Shown: positions 22,661 to 32,229, counted from the stretch's first letter. The stretch is 64,000 bases of DNA from Actinostola sp. cb2023 (GCA_033675265.1 JAUJYZ010000785.1:280356-344355), one strand, 5' to 3'. Notes: generated from the sequence alone by a model not told the origin. Made by a program: numbers and translations.

Positions 22661-23185
22661 AAAAATATATAATAATAGAACAAAATATAAAAAATAAAAT
22701 GACTGATTCAAAATAACATTCAATTTAATCCCTCTATCTCGTCGGACTCTCAAAACAAGACTCATGTAGCAAGGTTTCGAGATTTCTTAGTTCCAGATAC
22801 AGTCAAACCCCGTTAATACGGACAGAAACGATTTGAAGCTACAAGTACCTCCAATGGAAGAATACGCGTCACGAGTACGGAATACGGAGTTTTCAGCGTA
22901 TATATCATTATGAACAATCTGGACTTCAGTTGTCACTTCATTTTTGACATTTCTATAGGGTCAGAAATGCGAGCCATACTAAATCCACTAGCAGATAATT
23001 TATCCAGCGGTTCTCTTGGCCGGGTGACTTCGGAGCGCGGACAAAAATCGCTGGATCCTCGAGCATGAGATATTGTAAGAATATCAATCATAAACTAGTC
23101 ATTGGTTCAACCAAGTGAAGTGCCGTCGTATATTTTTGCATGGTGATTTTAAAGAAAATGTGGTGTAGAGTCAATTGAAACTAGT
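22661..23185. other. Intergenic, mostly unassigned
   Basis: No gene. Includes the right arm (22988-23064) of the outer inverted-repeat element. Confidence 0.5.
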
Positions 23186-23476
23186 ATACACTCAATTGCA
23201 GAAAGGTTGTAGTATACATTTATACAAATATCTAATGAGATACAAGATATCTAATGAGATACAAAGTGCGAAACATCGCTTATTTTCTTCTAATATATCA
23301 GAACCATCAATTTTAGATTAGTATCGCATCCAACAAAGACAACACAATAATTTTCAGCACTATTTTGTGCTTTAAAAACAGTTGTAGTTTAGCATGTTTA
23401 ACCGATTTTGCATCTCATTAGATATTTGTATATTTGTATAAATGTATACTACAACGTTTCTGCAATTGAGTCTACA
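23186..23476. mobile_element. Inverted-repeat MITE, about 290 bp
   Basis: The left arm (ACTCAATTGCAGAAAGGTTG, TAGTATACATTTATACAAAT, ATCTAATGAGAT) is mirrored at 23400-23476 (ATCTCATTAGATATTTGTAT, ATAAATGTATACTACAACG, TTTCTGCAATTGAGT). Arms are about 75 bp. The centre is unique and AT-rich. The ATCTAATGAGATACAA segment is duplicated in tandem on the left side. Confidence 0.75.
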
Positions 23477-23564
23477 TTCATTAATAACGATATGTAAATA
23501 TACGTGCCTTATACGTCATCATCTGTCACGGTACGAGTACATGGGATGTATAATATTTAGTAAA

Positions 23565-23740
23565 TAAACCCCTTCTGGCGGCTGGCATATCGGCTGATAA
23601 TGTCCGCGGCTGAGAGATGGTCCGAAAAATGAACAGTTGGCCGAGAAGCGAAGCTTCGAGGGCAACTGTGATATTTTGAGGACCATCTCTAAGCCAAGGA
23701 CATTATCAGTCGATATACCTGTAAGCCAGAAAGGGGTTTA
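23565..23740. mobile_element. Inverted-repeat MITE, about 176 bp
   Basis: TAAACCCCTTCTGG with ATATCGGCTGATAATGTCC and AGAGATGGTCC on the left is mirrored by GGACCATCTCTAAGCC, GGACATTATCAGTCGATAT and CCAGAAAGGGGTTTA on the right. The arms are about 65 bp. The centre has a short GAAGCGAAGCTTCG hairpin. Confidence 0.8.
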
Positions 23741-24299
23741 ATTATTTTATAACCCTTCGATAAATTTTCTACGTCGTTGAAGAAACCGAAACAAAATGAC
23801 GGATGAAGAAACCAAGTATCACCGAGTTCAAATATCCGTTCCGTTTGAGATATTTTCATGTGTATACTTCTAAAAAAGTATTCGAAAATAAAAGATTGAT
23901 AGTTTTTGAAGCTTTTTGAGTGCTTTTCGTGATATTTTGGGTTTTATTTGAGTGACTTTTTGGGCGCCGATTTTGACGTTTGTTCGTAGTTCAAGGATCG
24001 AAAAATTATAAAAATACCTCAAATACCTGTCGTATCGACGTTAAAATCCCCCAAAAGGAACAAGTACACCACATGTATGTTATACAAGCTAATTACTCGG
24101 GCCCTTCCGAAGGAAGCCCGAGTTATAAAATGGGCTTTCTTGTATATATTTTTTCTTCTTATTCTTGGTAGTACACAGAATGCGGAGTATGTGATCGTAT
24201 CGGTCAGGAATGTCTGTTTCAGGGTTTCGATTGGCTGAAAACGGGGGCGATGATATCCAAACGCCTAATGAAGTAATTCTATGCTCAAACGGGTCAAAT
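23741..24299. other. Intergenic with one hairpin
   Basis: No gene. ACTCGGGCCCTTCCGAAGG pairs with CCTTCGG-like GAAGGAAGCCCGAGT to form a 31-bp palindrome at 24095-24125. It ends in the AAGCCCGAG string also found next to Helitron-like ends. Confidence 0.5.
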
Positions 24300-25371
24300 A
24301 GTTTCCGACTAAAGTTTATTTTATTCCACGTTTGAAAAATTCAGTCCGACAATAAAATGAAACACATTCTGAGAGCCGTCGCGCCGTGGTTTCAAAAAAC
24401 CCGTTTAAAAGGTATTCGACTAGTAAAATGAAACACATTTCTGAGAAGTATAATGATTGAAGTTTATTTTATTCCACGTTTGAAACATTCAGAAGGAAAA
24501 GGAATCGTAAAAATCGTACTTCAAAACTTCATCAAAGTAAACTCACGACCAGCGATGTAACTACATCTATTGACAGAAAGCTATATGTACAGAAGTCATG
24601 CAAACAATCGAACCAGTCGAGTTATTTTCAGTAACTCACGATGGATGTTTATTTTATTCCACGTTTGAAAAATTCAGTACGATTACAGTTGTACACGTGT
24701 GATCCTTGTGTGAGTCATACATCTATTACGCGACCTAATTTTAGAACCGCCGCGTAGCGCTATTTAAAACAGAATTTCCACGCTCAAAACAGGTCAGTAA
24801 ACGGCAAAAATACAATCGAAATCAAAACGTCCTTAGATTTTAGGGATCTATTACAGAAGAAGACGCTCAGTGACGAGGGAGACTATTTGTGTCGGTGAGC
24901 ATCGATAAAGATCTCCGACTCTTCGAGGTACGCTGTGGTACGTCTTTAAACGTATTTGAGGTCACTTGAGGTCACATTTTAAATCTAACAGAAGCAACTT
25001 TTGATTTTTAATCGATAATTCCTTTCTGATTTCGAGATAAATCGAACAAGATCTTTCAATGTATAGGCAGAGAGAGCAGATTGGTCGAGCTTTGTCACAT
25101 CATACCGTAGTCTGAATCAACTGGATGTTTAAAAGATACGAAGTTCGACTTTCCTCTGCGATAACGAAGAAACCAAAGACGTTATCAGAACCGTCTGACC
25201 ATGAACATGAACCTCAATTGGACGTTCCAAGTACGTGCTACGGAAGTACGATTCGGAGATTTTTATCTATGCTCACCGACACATATACAGTCAGTCATTG
25301 TCAAGTCTCTCCTCACGCAACTGACATTGTCCTTGTCATAAGCCCGAGTGTACGCTCATTGAGCGTCTTGT
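24300..25371 (+). repeat. Dispersed element with Helitron-like hairpin end
   Basis: Inverse copy of the 12.9-14.1 kb repeat. TTATTTTATTCCACGTTTGAA occurs three times (24308, 24460, 24647), and TGGTTTCAAAAAACCCGTTT follows at about 24389. The right end is AAGCCCGAGTGT, hairpin ACGCTCATTGAGCGT (25352-25366), CTTG, T. An inverted copy of the subterminal block (GTGACGAGGGAGACTAT, GTCGGTGAGCATCGATAAAG) at about 24868-24915 faces 25240-25350, so the last 520 bp form an imperfect foldback. The 120-residue open frame at 25125-25487 is repeat sequence. Confidence 0.5.
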
Positions 25372-25444
25372 TGATATATGTAGCCCAGAAAGTCGTACAC
25401 GGTCTTTCCTTACTGTTTTATTTTACGCTCATTGAGCGTCTTGT
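25372..25444 (+). mobile_element. Second Helitron-like 3' end, 73 bp downstream
   Basis: A second perfect hairpin ACGCTCATTGAGCGT (25425-25439) followed by CTTG and T lies exactly 73 bp after the first. It directly abuts the fragment of the 2,044-bp family that starts at about 25445. Two successive ends suggest either tandem capture or a false-terminator readthrough. Confidence 0.4.
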
Positions 25445-25547
25445 TCGAAGAAAAATGGAATTTTCACGTCATATTGACAAAAATTAGGAGCAAAAATGTA
25501 TTTGTCACGTGACCGAGTTTCATACCTTGTTTCAATATACACATTGC
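25445..25547 (-). mobile_element. Diverged arm of the 2,044-bp family
   Basis: Matches 41627-41721 with scattered changes (ACGTCATATTGACAAA, GTATTTGTCACGTGACCGAG, TTTCATACCTTGT, ATATACACATTGCT). The match stops abruptly at CACATTGCT, where the 130-bp tandem array begins. The outward continuation of the arm (GGGCGCGTCCC...) reappears at 28431, beyond the first HIRAN copy. Confidence 0.7.
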
Positions 25548-26785
25548 TTAGCACATGAAGGGCAGTGTTTGACCAACAGTTGAAGACAGATAATGAAATC
25601 CATGGACTTTTATCAGCTGATTCAAACCAAGCAATATAGCAATAGAATACAGTTTCTGGTTGATAGCACATGAAGAGCAGTGTTTTCAAGACCAACAGTT
25701 GAAGGCAGATAATGAGATTCATGGACTTTTATCAGCTGATTGAAACCAAGCAATAGCAATATAATTTTTTTTGTTTTTGTTTTAATGCTTAGCACATGAA
25801 GGGCAGTGTTTGACCAACAGTTGAAGACAGATAATGAGATTCATGGACTTTTATCAGCTGATTGAAACCAAGCAATAGCAATAGAATACAGTTTCTGGTT
25901 GATAGCATATGAAGAGCAGTGTTTTCAAGACCAACAGTTGAAGACAGATAATGAGATTCATGGACTTTTATCAGCTGATTGAAACCAAGCCGATAGCAAT
26001 ATAATTTTTTTGTTTTTTTGTTTTTTGTTTTTGTTTTTGCTTAGCACTCGAAGGGCAGTGTTTGACCAACAGTTGAAGACAGATAATGAGATTCATGGAC
26101 TTTTATCAGCTGATTGAAACCAAGCAATAGCAATATAATTTTTTTGTTTTTTTGTTTTTTGTTTTTGTTTTTGCTTAGCACATAAAGGGCAGTGTTTGAC
26201 CAACAGTTGAAGACAGATAATGAGATTCATGGACTTTTATCAGCTGATTGAAACCAAGCAATAGCAATAGAATACAGTTTCTGGTTGATAGCACATGAAG
26301 AGCAGTGTTTTCAAGACCAACAGTTGAAGGCAGATAATGAGATTCATGGACTTTTATCAGCTGATTGAAACCAAGCAATAGCAATATAATTTATTTTTTT
26401 GTTTTTTTGTTTTTTTTGTTTTAATGCTTAGCACATGAAGGGCAGTGTTTGACCAACAGTTGAAGACAGATAATGAGATTCATGGACTTTTATCAGCTGA
26501 TTGAAACCAAGCAATAGCAATATATTTTTTTTTTTTTTTTTGTTTTTTTGCTTTTGTTTTTGCTTAGCACATGAAGGGCAGTGTTTGACCAACAGTTGAA
26601 GACAGATAATGAGATTCATGGACTTTTATGAGCTGATTGAAACCAAGCAATAGCAATATAATTTTTTTTGTTTTTGCTTTTTTTGTTTTTTTTTGCTTAG
26701 CACATGAAGGGCAGTGTTTGACCAACAGTTGAAGACAGATAATGAGATTCATGGACTTTTATCAGCTGATTGAAACCAAGCAATA
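25548..26785. repeat. Tandem array of about 110-150 bp units, 10 copies
   Basis: Ten copies of a unit with core GGGCAGTGTTTGACCAACAG, then GAAGACAGATAATGAGATTC and ATCAGCTGATTGAAACCAAG. They alternate with two linkers: a T-rich linker (TTTTTTTGTTTTTTTG) or GAATACAGTTTCTGGTTGATAGC, the latter followed by GAGCAGTGTTTTCAAGACC. Three further units lie at 28720-29075 as part of the downstream duplication. The last unit runs straight into the 3' end of the HIRAN gene. Minus-strand frames through it (SHYLSSTVG repeats) are not considered genes. Confidence 0.9.
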
Positions 26786-26815
26786 GGTGGATGGATTCCT
26801 GGTATGTGGCTTTAA

Positions 26816-28014
26816 TTACCTCACTCTCTTACTTGCTTTAATAACTTCTCTTGGCCACATCCCCTTACATTTTAAGTAAATCAAAATGTAAAAGCCAGGG
26901 GTTGACCAATGAGTACGAAATCTTATGTGACCAATTCTTTGACCAGACAGCTTATTTCTTTGTAAGACAGGATGGATAAACTGTGTTAATTCCCTCAATA
27001 TAAAGCCAACTACATTCCACCCTGAACCATAATTAATTTCTACTGCTATTGCATTGGAATCATAATGATTATCAGGATCTGGTCGTATCTTCACTTCAAC
27101 ATCATTTCCTTTTTCAAGGTTTTCATGAGCCCACATCAAGTGTGTCTGTCTCATTGGTACGTGGGTGACTCCCATTACCTTGAAAGGTAGTTCATGTTCA
27201 CAGTTGTCATCACTATCTGTGCTATCATCTGACTCGGAATCAACTGGGGGGCTATCACATGTATCAGTTGTATACTGCCTTTCTTGATTTAAAAGATTTG
27301 ATAGCAGGGACAAACAGTCAACATTTGAATCAGCAGCATCTTGACTGGCTGAGCTGTCACTAATTGCCTGACTTGGATCCTGATCTTCACTGACTGATTC
27401 AAATGTTGACTATTCCCACAATACCAAGAGAACATAATACTAAGAGAGCGAATCTCGTACTGATGTGTGGTCGATGCTCGTGGCGCTAAATCTATTTTTA
27501 GTAACACGGTTTTTGCAGCGCGCGCTCGATCGATGGCGTGAGTGGCGTCAGTAGCGCGCGCACGACTATAATTTTATTCACAAACACAACAAGTGTGCTC
27601 ACCTTCCGGTTACTAAAAATAGATTTCGCGCCACGAGCATATCTCAAACATCATTCCGAGCGATTCGCTCTCTTAGTATTATGGTTTCTTGCACAATACC
27701 AAATAGTTAACTCTGTCTATTTGGATATTGCAGAATGACCAACATTCAACTATGAGGGGAAAACGTGTGATCTTACTGGCATCGTTAACTTTCATGAGGC
27801 CATAATTTCGTGTGTCAGGTGCTGGGCCTTCAATTTCAATTACCTGGAAATTTATGTTCATCACTGGAAAGTTTGGTATTGTCCATTTGATCTTGTTATC
27901 TTTACAGCGTATAATTTTAACGCGTTTTCCTCTATATGTTGGACTTGTGGAAGTTTGGCCTTCGTCTGTACAAGTAATATTGTATCCTATGTCGGGATGA
28001 GTCCCTTGATGCAT
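26816..28014 (-). CDS. HIRAN-domain protein, two exons (predicted)
   Basis: Minus-strand gene with a predicted intron. Exon 1 is 28014-27777, opening ATGCATCAAGGG and ending at donor GTAAGA. Exon 2 is 27393-26816 after acceptor TTGAATCAG. This 383-bp intron keeps the reading frame, giving a protein of about 271 residues. The C-terminal half holds VKIRPDPDNHYDSNAIAVE and WNVVGFI, which match the HIRAN signature (P-x-P-x-N-x-Y-D-x-N-A-I-A-V ... VG-[YF]-I). Before it is an acidic Ser/Asp-rich linker. The N-terminal part (GKRVKIIRCKDNKIKW) is not recognised. HIRAN domains in HLTF/Rad5 bind 3' single-stranded DNA ends at stalled forks (family knowledge). A stand-alone HIRAN protein's role is unknown. 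A TAG lies just before the ATG, so this is either the true start or an exon start after acceptor TTAG. It sits among repeats and may be transposon cargo. Confidence 0.65.
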
Positions 28015-28430
28015 CTAACAAATACACGTTTTAGTATAATTGCAGTGTTATTAAGTAATAGCTATCAAAGTAATTGATTGAAAGTGATAAATTGTTTATT
28101 GAAGATAAAAATTCAGTTTTGAAGTCGATTTTTGATCGTTCACAACATGAATGAAGCCGTATTTTATTAGATATGAAATGTCTGATGTCGGCTGTAAAAA
28201 AGATTGCTGCTCCACTTAGAAACAAAAAGGATTGTACATCTATAGTTCTGAAGCATTTACTTTAACATTTATCCTATATTTATATGTTTTTAAGTACCTT
28301 TAGTTCGTTCACCTCGTCCAACGGCAACGAGGTTTCACTAGGAGCTCTGTAAGTGACAACGGCTCGAACCAAATGACAAAAAATACGTTTTTAACCATCA
28401 TGCATTGCAAACCCGTGTCGCACACCACCT

Positions 28431-28540
28431 GGGCGCGTCCCGAAGGACGTACACAGGGATCCCAACATTATACATTTCTATGCACAGGGAACCCAATATA
28501 ATACGTATCGCTCGCGCGCGTGCGCTCTACCACACTTTTT
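28431..28540 (+). mobile_element. Terminal-arm fragment of the 2,044-bp family
   Basis: GGGCGCGTCCCGAAGGACGT, CACAGGGATCCC, CACAGGGAACCC, then the CGCGCGCG-rich block and CTCTACCACA match the right arm at 22290-22405 and 36740-36840. Outer terminus is missing. It may once have been continuous with 25445-25547 before the tandem array and HIRAN gene came between them. Confidence 0.7.
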
Positions 28541-29103
28541 ATATTATTATTCTTTCAGGGGTATTTTCGTGAAAAACGCTCTAATGGCGCTGAAACGCCG
28601 TCACAGCATCGAAAGTAGTAAGAACAACACATTAGTGAAAAAAAAGTTTTATTATTTACGAAAAATCTGGAAATACGGAGGGATGTTTTAAAGCCACATA
28701 CATTTTGTTTTAATGCTTAGCACATGAAGGGCAGTGTTTGACCAACAGTTGAAGACAGATAATGAGATTCATGGACTTTTATCAGCTGATTGAAACCAAG
28801 CAATAGCAATATATTTTTTTTGTTTTTTTGTTTTTTTGCTTTTGTTTTTGCTTAGCACATGAAGGGCAGTGTTTGACCAACAGTTGAAGACAGATAATGA
28901 GATTCATGGACTTTTATGAGCTGATTGAAACCAAGCAATAGCAATATAATTTTTTTTGTTTTTGCTTTTTTTGTTTTTTTTTGCTTAGCACATGAAGGGC
29001 AGTGTTTGACCAACAGTTGAAGACAGATAATGAGATTCATGGACTTTTATCAGCTGATTGAAACCAAGCAATAGGTGGATGGATTCCTGGTATGTGGCTT
29101 TAA

Positions 29104-30302
29104 TTACCTCACTCTCTTACTTGCTTTAATAACTTCTCTTGGCCACATCCCCTTACATTTTAAGTAAATCAAAATGTAAAAGCCAGGGGTTGACCAATGA
29201 GTACGAAATCTTATGTGACCAATTCTTTGACCAGACAGCTTATTTCTTTGTAAGACAGGATGGATAAACTGTGTTAATTCCCTCAATATAAAGCCAACTA
29301 CATTCCACCCTGAACCATAATTAATTTCTACTGCTATTGCATTGGAATCATAATGATTATCAGGATCTGGTCGTATCTTCACTTCAACATCATTTCCTTT
29401 TTCAAGGTTTTCATGAGCCCACATCAAGTGTGTCTGTCTCATTGGTACGTGGGTGACTCCCATTACCTTGAAAGGTAGTTCATGTTCACAGTTGTCATCA
29501 CTATCTGTGCTATCATCTGACTCGGAATCAACTGGGGGGCTATCACATGTATCAGTTGTATACTGCCTTTCTTGATTTAAAAGATTTGATAGCAGGGACA
29601 AACAGTCAACATTTGAATCAGCAGCATCTTGACTGGCTGAGCTGTCACTAATTGCCTGACTTGGATCCTGATCTTCACTGACTGATTCAAATGTTGACTA
29701 TTCCCACAATACCAAGAGAACATAATACTAAGAGAGCGAATCTCGTACTGATGTGTGGTCGATGCTCGTGGCGCTAAATCTATTTTTAGTAACACGGTTT
29801 TTGCAGCGCGCGCTCGATCGATGGCGTGAGTGGCGTCAGTAGCGCGCGCACGACTATAATTTTATTCACAAACACAACAAGTGTGCTCACCTTCCGGTTA
29901 CTAAAAATAGATTTCGCGCCACGAGCATATCTCAAACATCATTCCGAGCGATTCGCTCTCTTAGTATTATGGTTTCTTGCACAATACCAAATAGTTAACT
30001 CTGTCTATTTGGATATTGCAGAATGACCAACATTCAACTATGAGGGGAAAACGTGTGATCTTACTGGCATCGTTAACTTTCATGAGGCCATAATTTCGTG
30101 TGTCAGGTGCTGGGCCTTCAATTTCAATTACCTGGAAATTTATGTTCATCACTGGAAAGTTTGGTATTGTCCATTTGATCTTGTTATCTTTACAGCGTAT
30201 AATTTTTTAACGCGTTTTCCTCTATATGTTGGACTTGTGGAAGTTTGGCCTTCGTCTGTACAAGTAATATTGTATCCTATGTCGGGATGAGTCCCTTGAT
30301 GC
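29104..30302 (-). pseudogene. HIRAN-domain gene, frameshifted duplicate
   Basis: Second copy of the HIRAN gene, from the 2.29-kb tandem duplication. The HIRAN-bearing exon (29104-29681) is unchanged in protein sequence, and the splice signals GTAAGA and TTGAATCAG are kept. In the first exon the T run at about 30205 has two extra bases, which breaks the frame about 95 codon positions upstream of the donor. Translation from the equivalent ATG (30304-30302 region) would run out of frame. Translation from an internal ATG at 30152 could still give a shorter protein with an intact HIRAN domain, so partial function is possible. Alternatively, the two extra T could be a sequencing error. Confidence 0.6.
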
Positions 30303-30720
30303 ATCTAACAAATACACGTTTTAGTATAATTGCAGTGTTATTAAGTAATAGCTATCAAAGTAATTGATTGAAAGTGATAAATTGTTTATTGAAGATAAAA
30401 ATTCAGTTTTGAAGTCGATTTTTGATCGTTCACAACATGAATGAAGCCGTATTTTATTAGATATGAAATGTCTGATGTCGGCTGTAAAAAAGATTGCTGC
30501 TCCACTTAGAAACAAAAAGGATTGTACATCTATAGTTCTGAAGCATTTACTTTAACATTTATCCTATATTTATATGTTTTTAAGTACCTTTAGTTCGTTC
30601 ACCTCGTCCAACGGCAACGAGGTTTCACTAGGAGCTCTGTAAGTGACAACGGCTCGAACCAAATGACAAAAAATACGTTTTTAACCATCATGCATTGCAA
30701 ACCCGTGTCGCACACCACCT

Positions 30721-30830
30721 GGGCGCGTCCCGAAGGACGTACACAGGGATCCCAACATTATACATTTCTATGCACAGGGAACCCAATATAATACGTATCG
30801 CTCGCGCGCGTGCGCTCTACCACACTTTTT
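30721..30830 (+). mobile_element. Terminal-arm fragment, duplicated
   Basis: Second copy of the family arm fragment of 28431-28540, carried along in the 2.29-kb duplication. Confidence 0.7.
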
Positions 30831-30984
30831 ATATTATTATTCTTTCAGGGGTATTTTCGTGAAAAACGCTCTAATGGCGCTGAAACGCCGTCACAGCATC
30901 GAAAGTAGTAAGAACAACACATTAGTGAAAAAAAAGTTTTATTATTTACGAAAAATCTGGAAATACGGAGGGATGTTTTAAAGC

Positions 30985-31054
30985 CACATACATTTACTGT
31001 AAATATGCAAATTAAACAACGGTCTTCACAGATAATGAGCTTGGGCTCCCTGTG
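30985..31054 (+). mobile_element. Right terminus of a 7-bp-TSD family element
   Basis: TACATTTACTGTAAAT followed about 45 bp later by GAGCTTGGGCTCCCTGTG. The same two strings, in the same order, end the 4464-5616 element. The terminus should be at 31054 with predicted 7-bp target GTCGGTT (31055-31061). It interrupts a Penelope fragment that resumes immediately after. I could not find a matching left terminus next to a GTCGGTT copy in this window. The HIRAN duplicates lie just inside this end. Confidence 0.6.
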
Positions 31055-31283
31055 GTCGGTTAGGCTCAGCAAACCAGAAAAATCCGCATTAGCAGAACAT
31101 GCCCATGAAACAGGACATGGAATTTCCTGGAAGAATATCAAGATTATTGGAAAAGAGAGTAGATGGCATCAAAGAAAGTGGTTGGAGTCTTGGCACATTG
31201 CCAGTCACAATGACTCCATCACTAACAGAGACAGTGGAAGGATTTTGCCATCCACCTACATGCCACTAATTAACAAGCAATAA
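31055..31283 (+). pseudogene. Penelope-like element GIY-YIG C-terminal fragment
   Basis: The frame reads KPEKSALAEHAHETGH, then ISWKNIKII, then RWHQRKWLESWHI, and stops at 31283 after YMPLINKQ. This is the distal part of the GIY-YIG nuclease domain carried C-terminal to reverse transcriptase in Penelope-like elements and relatives (S-A-[LV]-A-E-H ... TGH ... R...R...LE-[AS]-W-H-I). The GIY-YIG motif itself and the RT are missing, because the sequence to the left belongs to another element whose terminus is at 31054. The true C-terminus appears to be preserved. It is a 5'-truncated or interrupted copy. Confidence 0.75.
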
Positions 31284-31299
31284 TTGTGCAGTCTATTTA

Positions 31300-31618
31300 T
31301 TTATTTTTTATTCATCCATCCATTCATTTACTCGCTCTTTCTTTTATTCACTAGTTCATTTATTCTTTCATACGTTCATTCATTATTTCATTTATTCATT
31401 CATCCATTCGTTCATTCATTATATCATTTATTCATTCATCCATTCGTTCATTCATTATATCATTTATTCATTCATTCATCATTTCGTTCATTCATTCGTT
31501 CATCCATTCGTTCATTCATTCGATCATCCATTCGTTCATTCATTCATTCGTACATCCATCCGTTCATTCATTTATTCATTCATTCTATCATTCATTTATT
31601 CGTTCATTCATTCGTTTT
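31300..31618. repeat. (ATTC)n / CATTCGTT microsatellite, about 320 bp
   Basis: TTCATTCATTCGTTCATTC-type tetranucleotide repeats with TTTATT interruptions, directly after the Penelope fragment's stop. Penelope and LINE elements often end in such microsatellite tails. The 191-residue frame through it is not a gene. Confidence 0.9.
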
Positions 31619-31919
31619 TTGTTTTTTGGCTACCTTTCTATTTATTATTTTCAAATCTTACGTTAATATTTCATTTTCTATTCCTCGCGCACCTTTATCA
31701 TTCTTTCTATTTACACTGTATTCAGTAACTTTAGCGTTGTTCGATTTTGCTTGCTTTGCGCGAGCTTGTTCAGTTTGTTGCGCACGAGCTTGCTTGTTTG
31801 TTGGCGTTTGTTTGTGTTCGTATACTTATAGCCGTTGTAATTATATTTTATGCATTTAGCCCTGAAGATGGGCGCTTAGCCCGAAAGCTTGGCAGTTTTT
31901 TATTAAAACTAAGGTTGAA
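31619..31919. other. Intergenic, T-rich
   Basis: No gene. GAAGATGGGCGCTTAGCCCGAAAGC near 31865 forms a small imperfect hairpin. Confidence 0.4.
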
Positions 31920-32058
31920 GAAACAAAATTTTTGTCACGTATTCTACATTATTCTCTATTTATTTCAACAATCAGTTAAAATAAGTTTACTAGCTTTTTA
32001 CACACTGTTTTGCCGTTCTTTCGGCCTGCAATTTATTCACTATATTGATCAGTAATAC
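31920..32058 (+). mobile_element. Diverged 2,044-bp-family copy, left piece
   Basis: TTATTTCAACAATCAGTTAAAATAAGTTTACTAGCTTTTTACA and TGTTTTGCCGTTCTTTC correspond to 21187-21260 of copy 1. The match ends at TATATTGATCAGTAATAC (32041-32058), exactly where the Crypton-like insertion begins. The other piece starts at 34068. Confidence 0.75.
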
Positions 32059-32113
32059 ACTTTATTTTTTTTCGGTCCGGTATCCTAAGAAATCGCGCGC
32101 TCTGATTGGTTTG

Positions 32114-32171
32114 AGAGCGGGCCGGATTTTCCCATCCGGACCCCGAAAACCGGACCGCGAAAACCGGCCCG
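32114..32171. promoter_or_regulatory. GC-rich inverted repeat upstream of the recombinase gene
   Basis: GAGCGGGCCGGATTTTCCC pairs with AAAACCGGCCCGCTC, with internal TCCGGA and CGGACCGCG repeats. It lies 110-170 bp before the start codon and is the only GC-rich block around. It could be a promoter element or a recombinase-binding site. The function is inference. Confidence 0.4.
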
Positions 32172-32221
32172 CTCACAACAACAAACGCTCGTAACAATAA
32201 CAAAACAGCAAAAAGCAACAG

Positions 32222-32229
32222 TATAAATA
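32222..32229 (+). promoter_or_regulatory. TATA box of the Crypton-like gene
   Basis: TATAAATA, 53 bp upstream of the ATG at 32282. With transcription starting some 30 bp downstream this leaves a short 5' leader, as expected of a compact transposon gene with its own promoter. Confidence 0.55.

Larger units (their letters stand above)
20143..23064. mobile_element. Older inverted-repeat element holding a nested insertion
   Basis: The left arm 20143-20220 (GCTCGAGGATCCAGCGG, TTTTGTCCGCGCTCCGAAGT, CCGCTGGATAAATTA, CTGCTAGT) is the near-exact reverse complement of 22988-23064. Each arm is itself bounded by ATCCAGCG and CGCTGGAT. The 2,044-bp element (20448-22491) and a minisatellite lie between the arms, so this outer structure was about 0.9 kb before the insertion. 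A hairpin (GATTGGCCCTCTTTTTGAGGG... paired with AGAGGGCCAATC) lies at 20258-20293. No gene. Confidence 0.65.
28706..30995. repeat. 2.29-kb tandem duplication (second copy)
   Basis: Repeats 26417-28705 almost base for base: three units of the 130-bp array, the HIRAN gene, and the family arm fragment. The offset is 2,288 bp at the HIRAN exon. It becomes 2,290 after a 2-bp insertion in a T run (CGTATAATTTTAACG in copy 1, with two extra T in copy 2). The junction is visible at 28701-28710 (CATT then TGTTTTAATGC), whereas copy 2 ends CATTTACTGTAAAT. Near-identity implies a very recent duplication or an assembly artefact. Confidence 0.9.

Noticed and set aside
25437..25722. Minus-strand frames over the 110-150 bp array (SHYLSSTVG repeats)
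   Set aside because: Open only in some units, interrupted by T-rich linkers. The repeated peptide follows from the tandem DNA unit.
27538..27738. Plus-strand open frame in the HIRAN intron
   Set aside because: It overlaps the intron and first exon on the opposite strand and is duplicated only as part of the 2.29-kb unit. No domain.
31284..31859. 191-residue open frame
   Set aside because: Most of it is translation of the ATTC/CATTCGTT microsatellite (FIHSFIRSF repeats).
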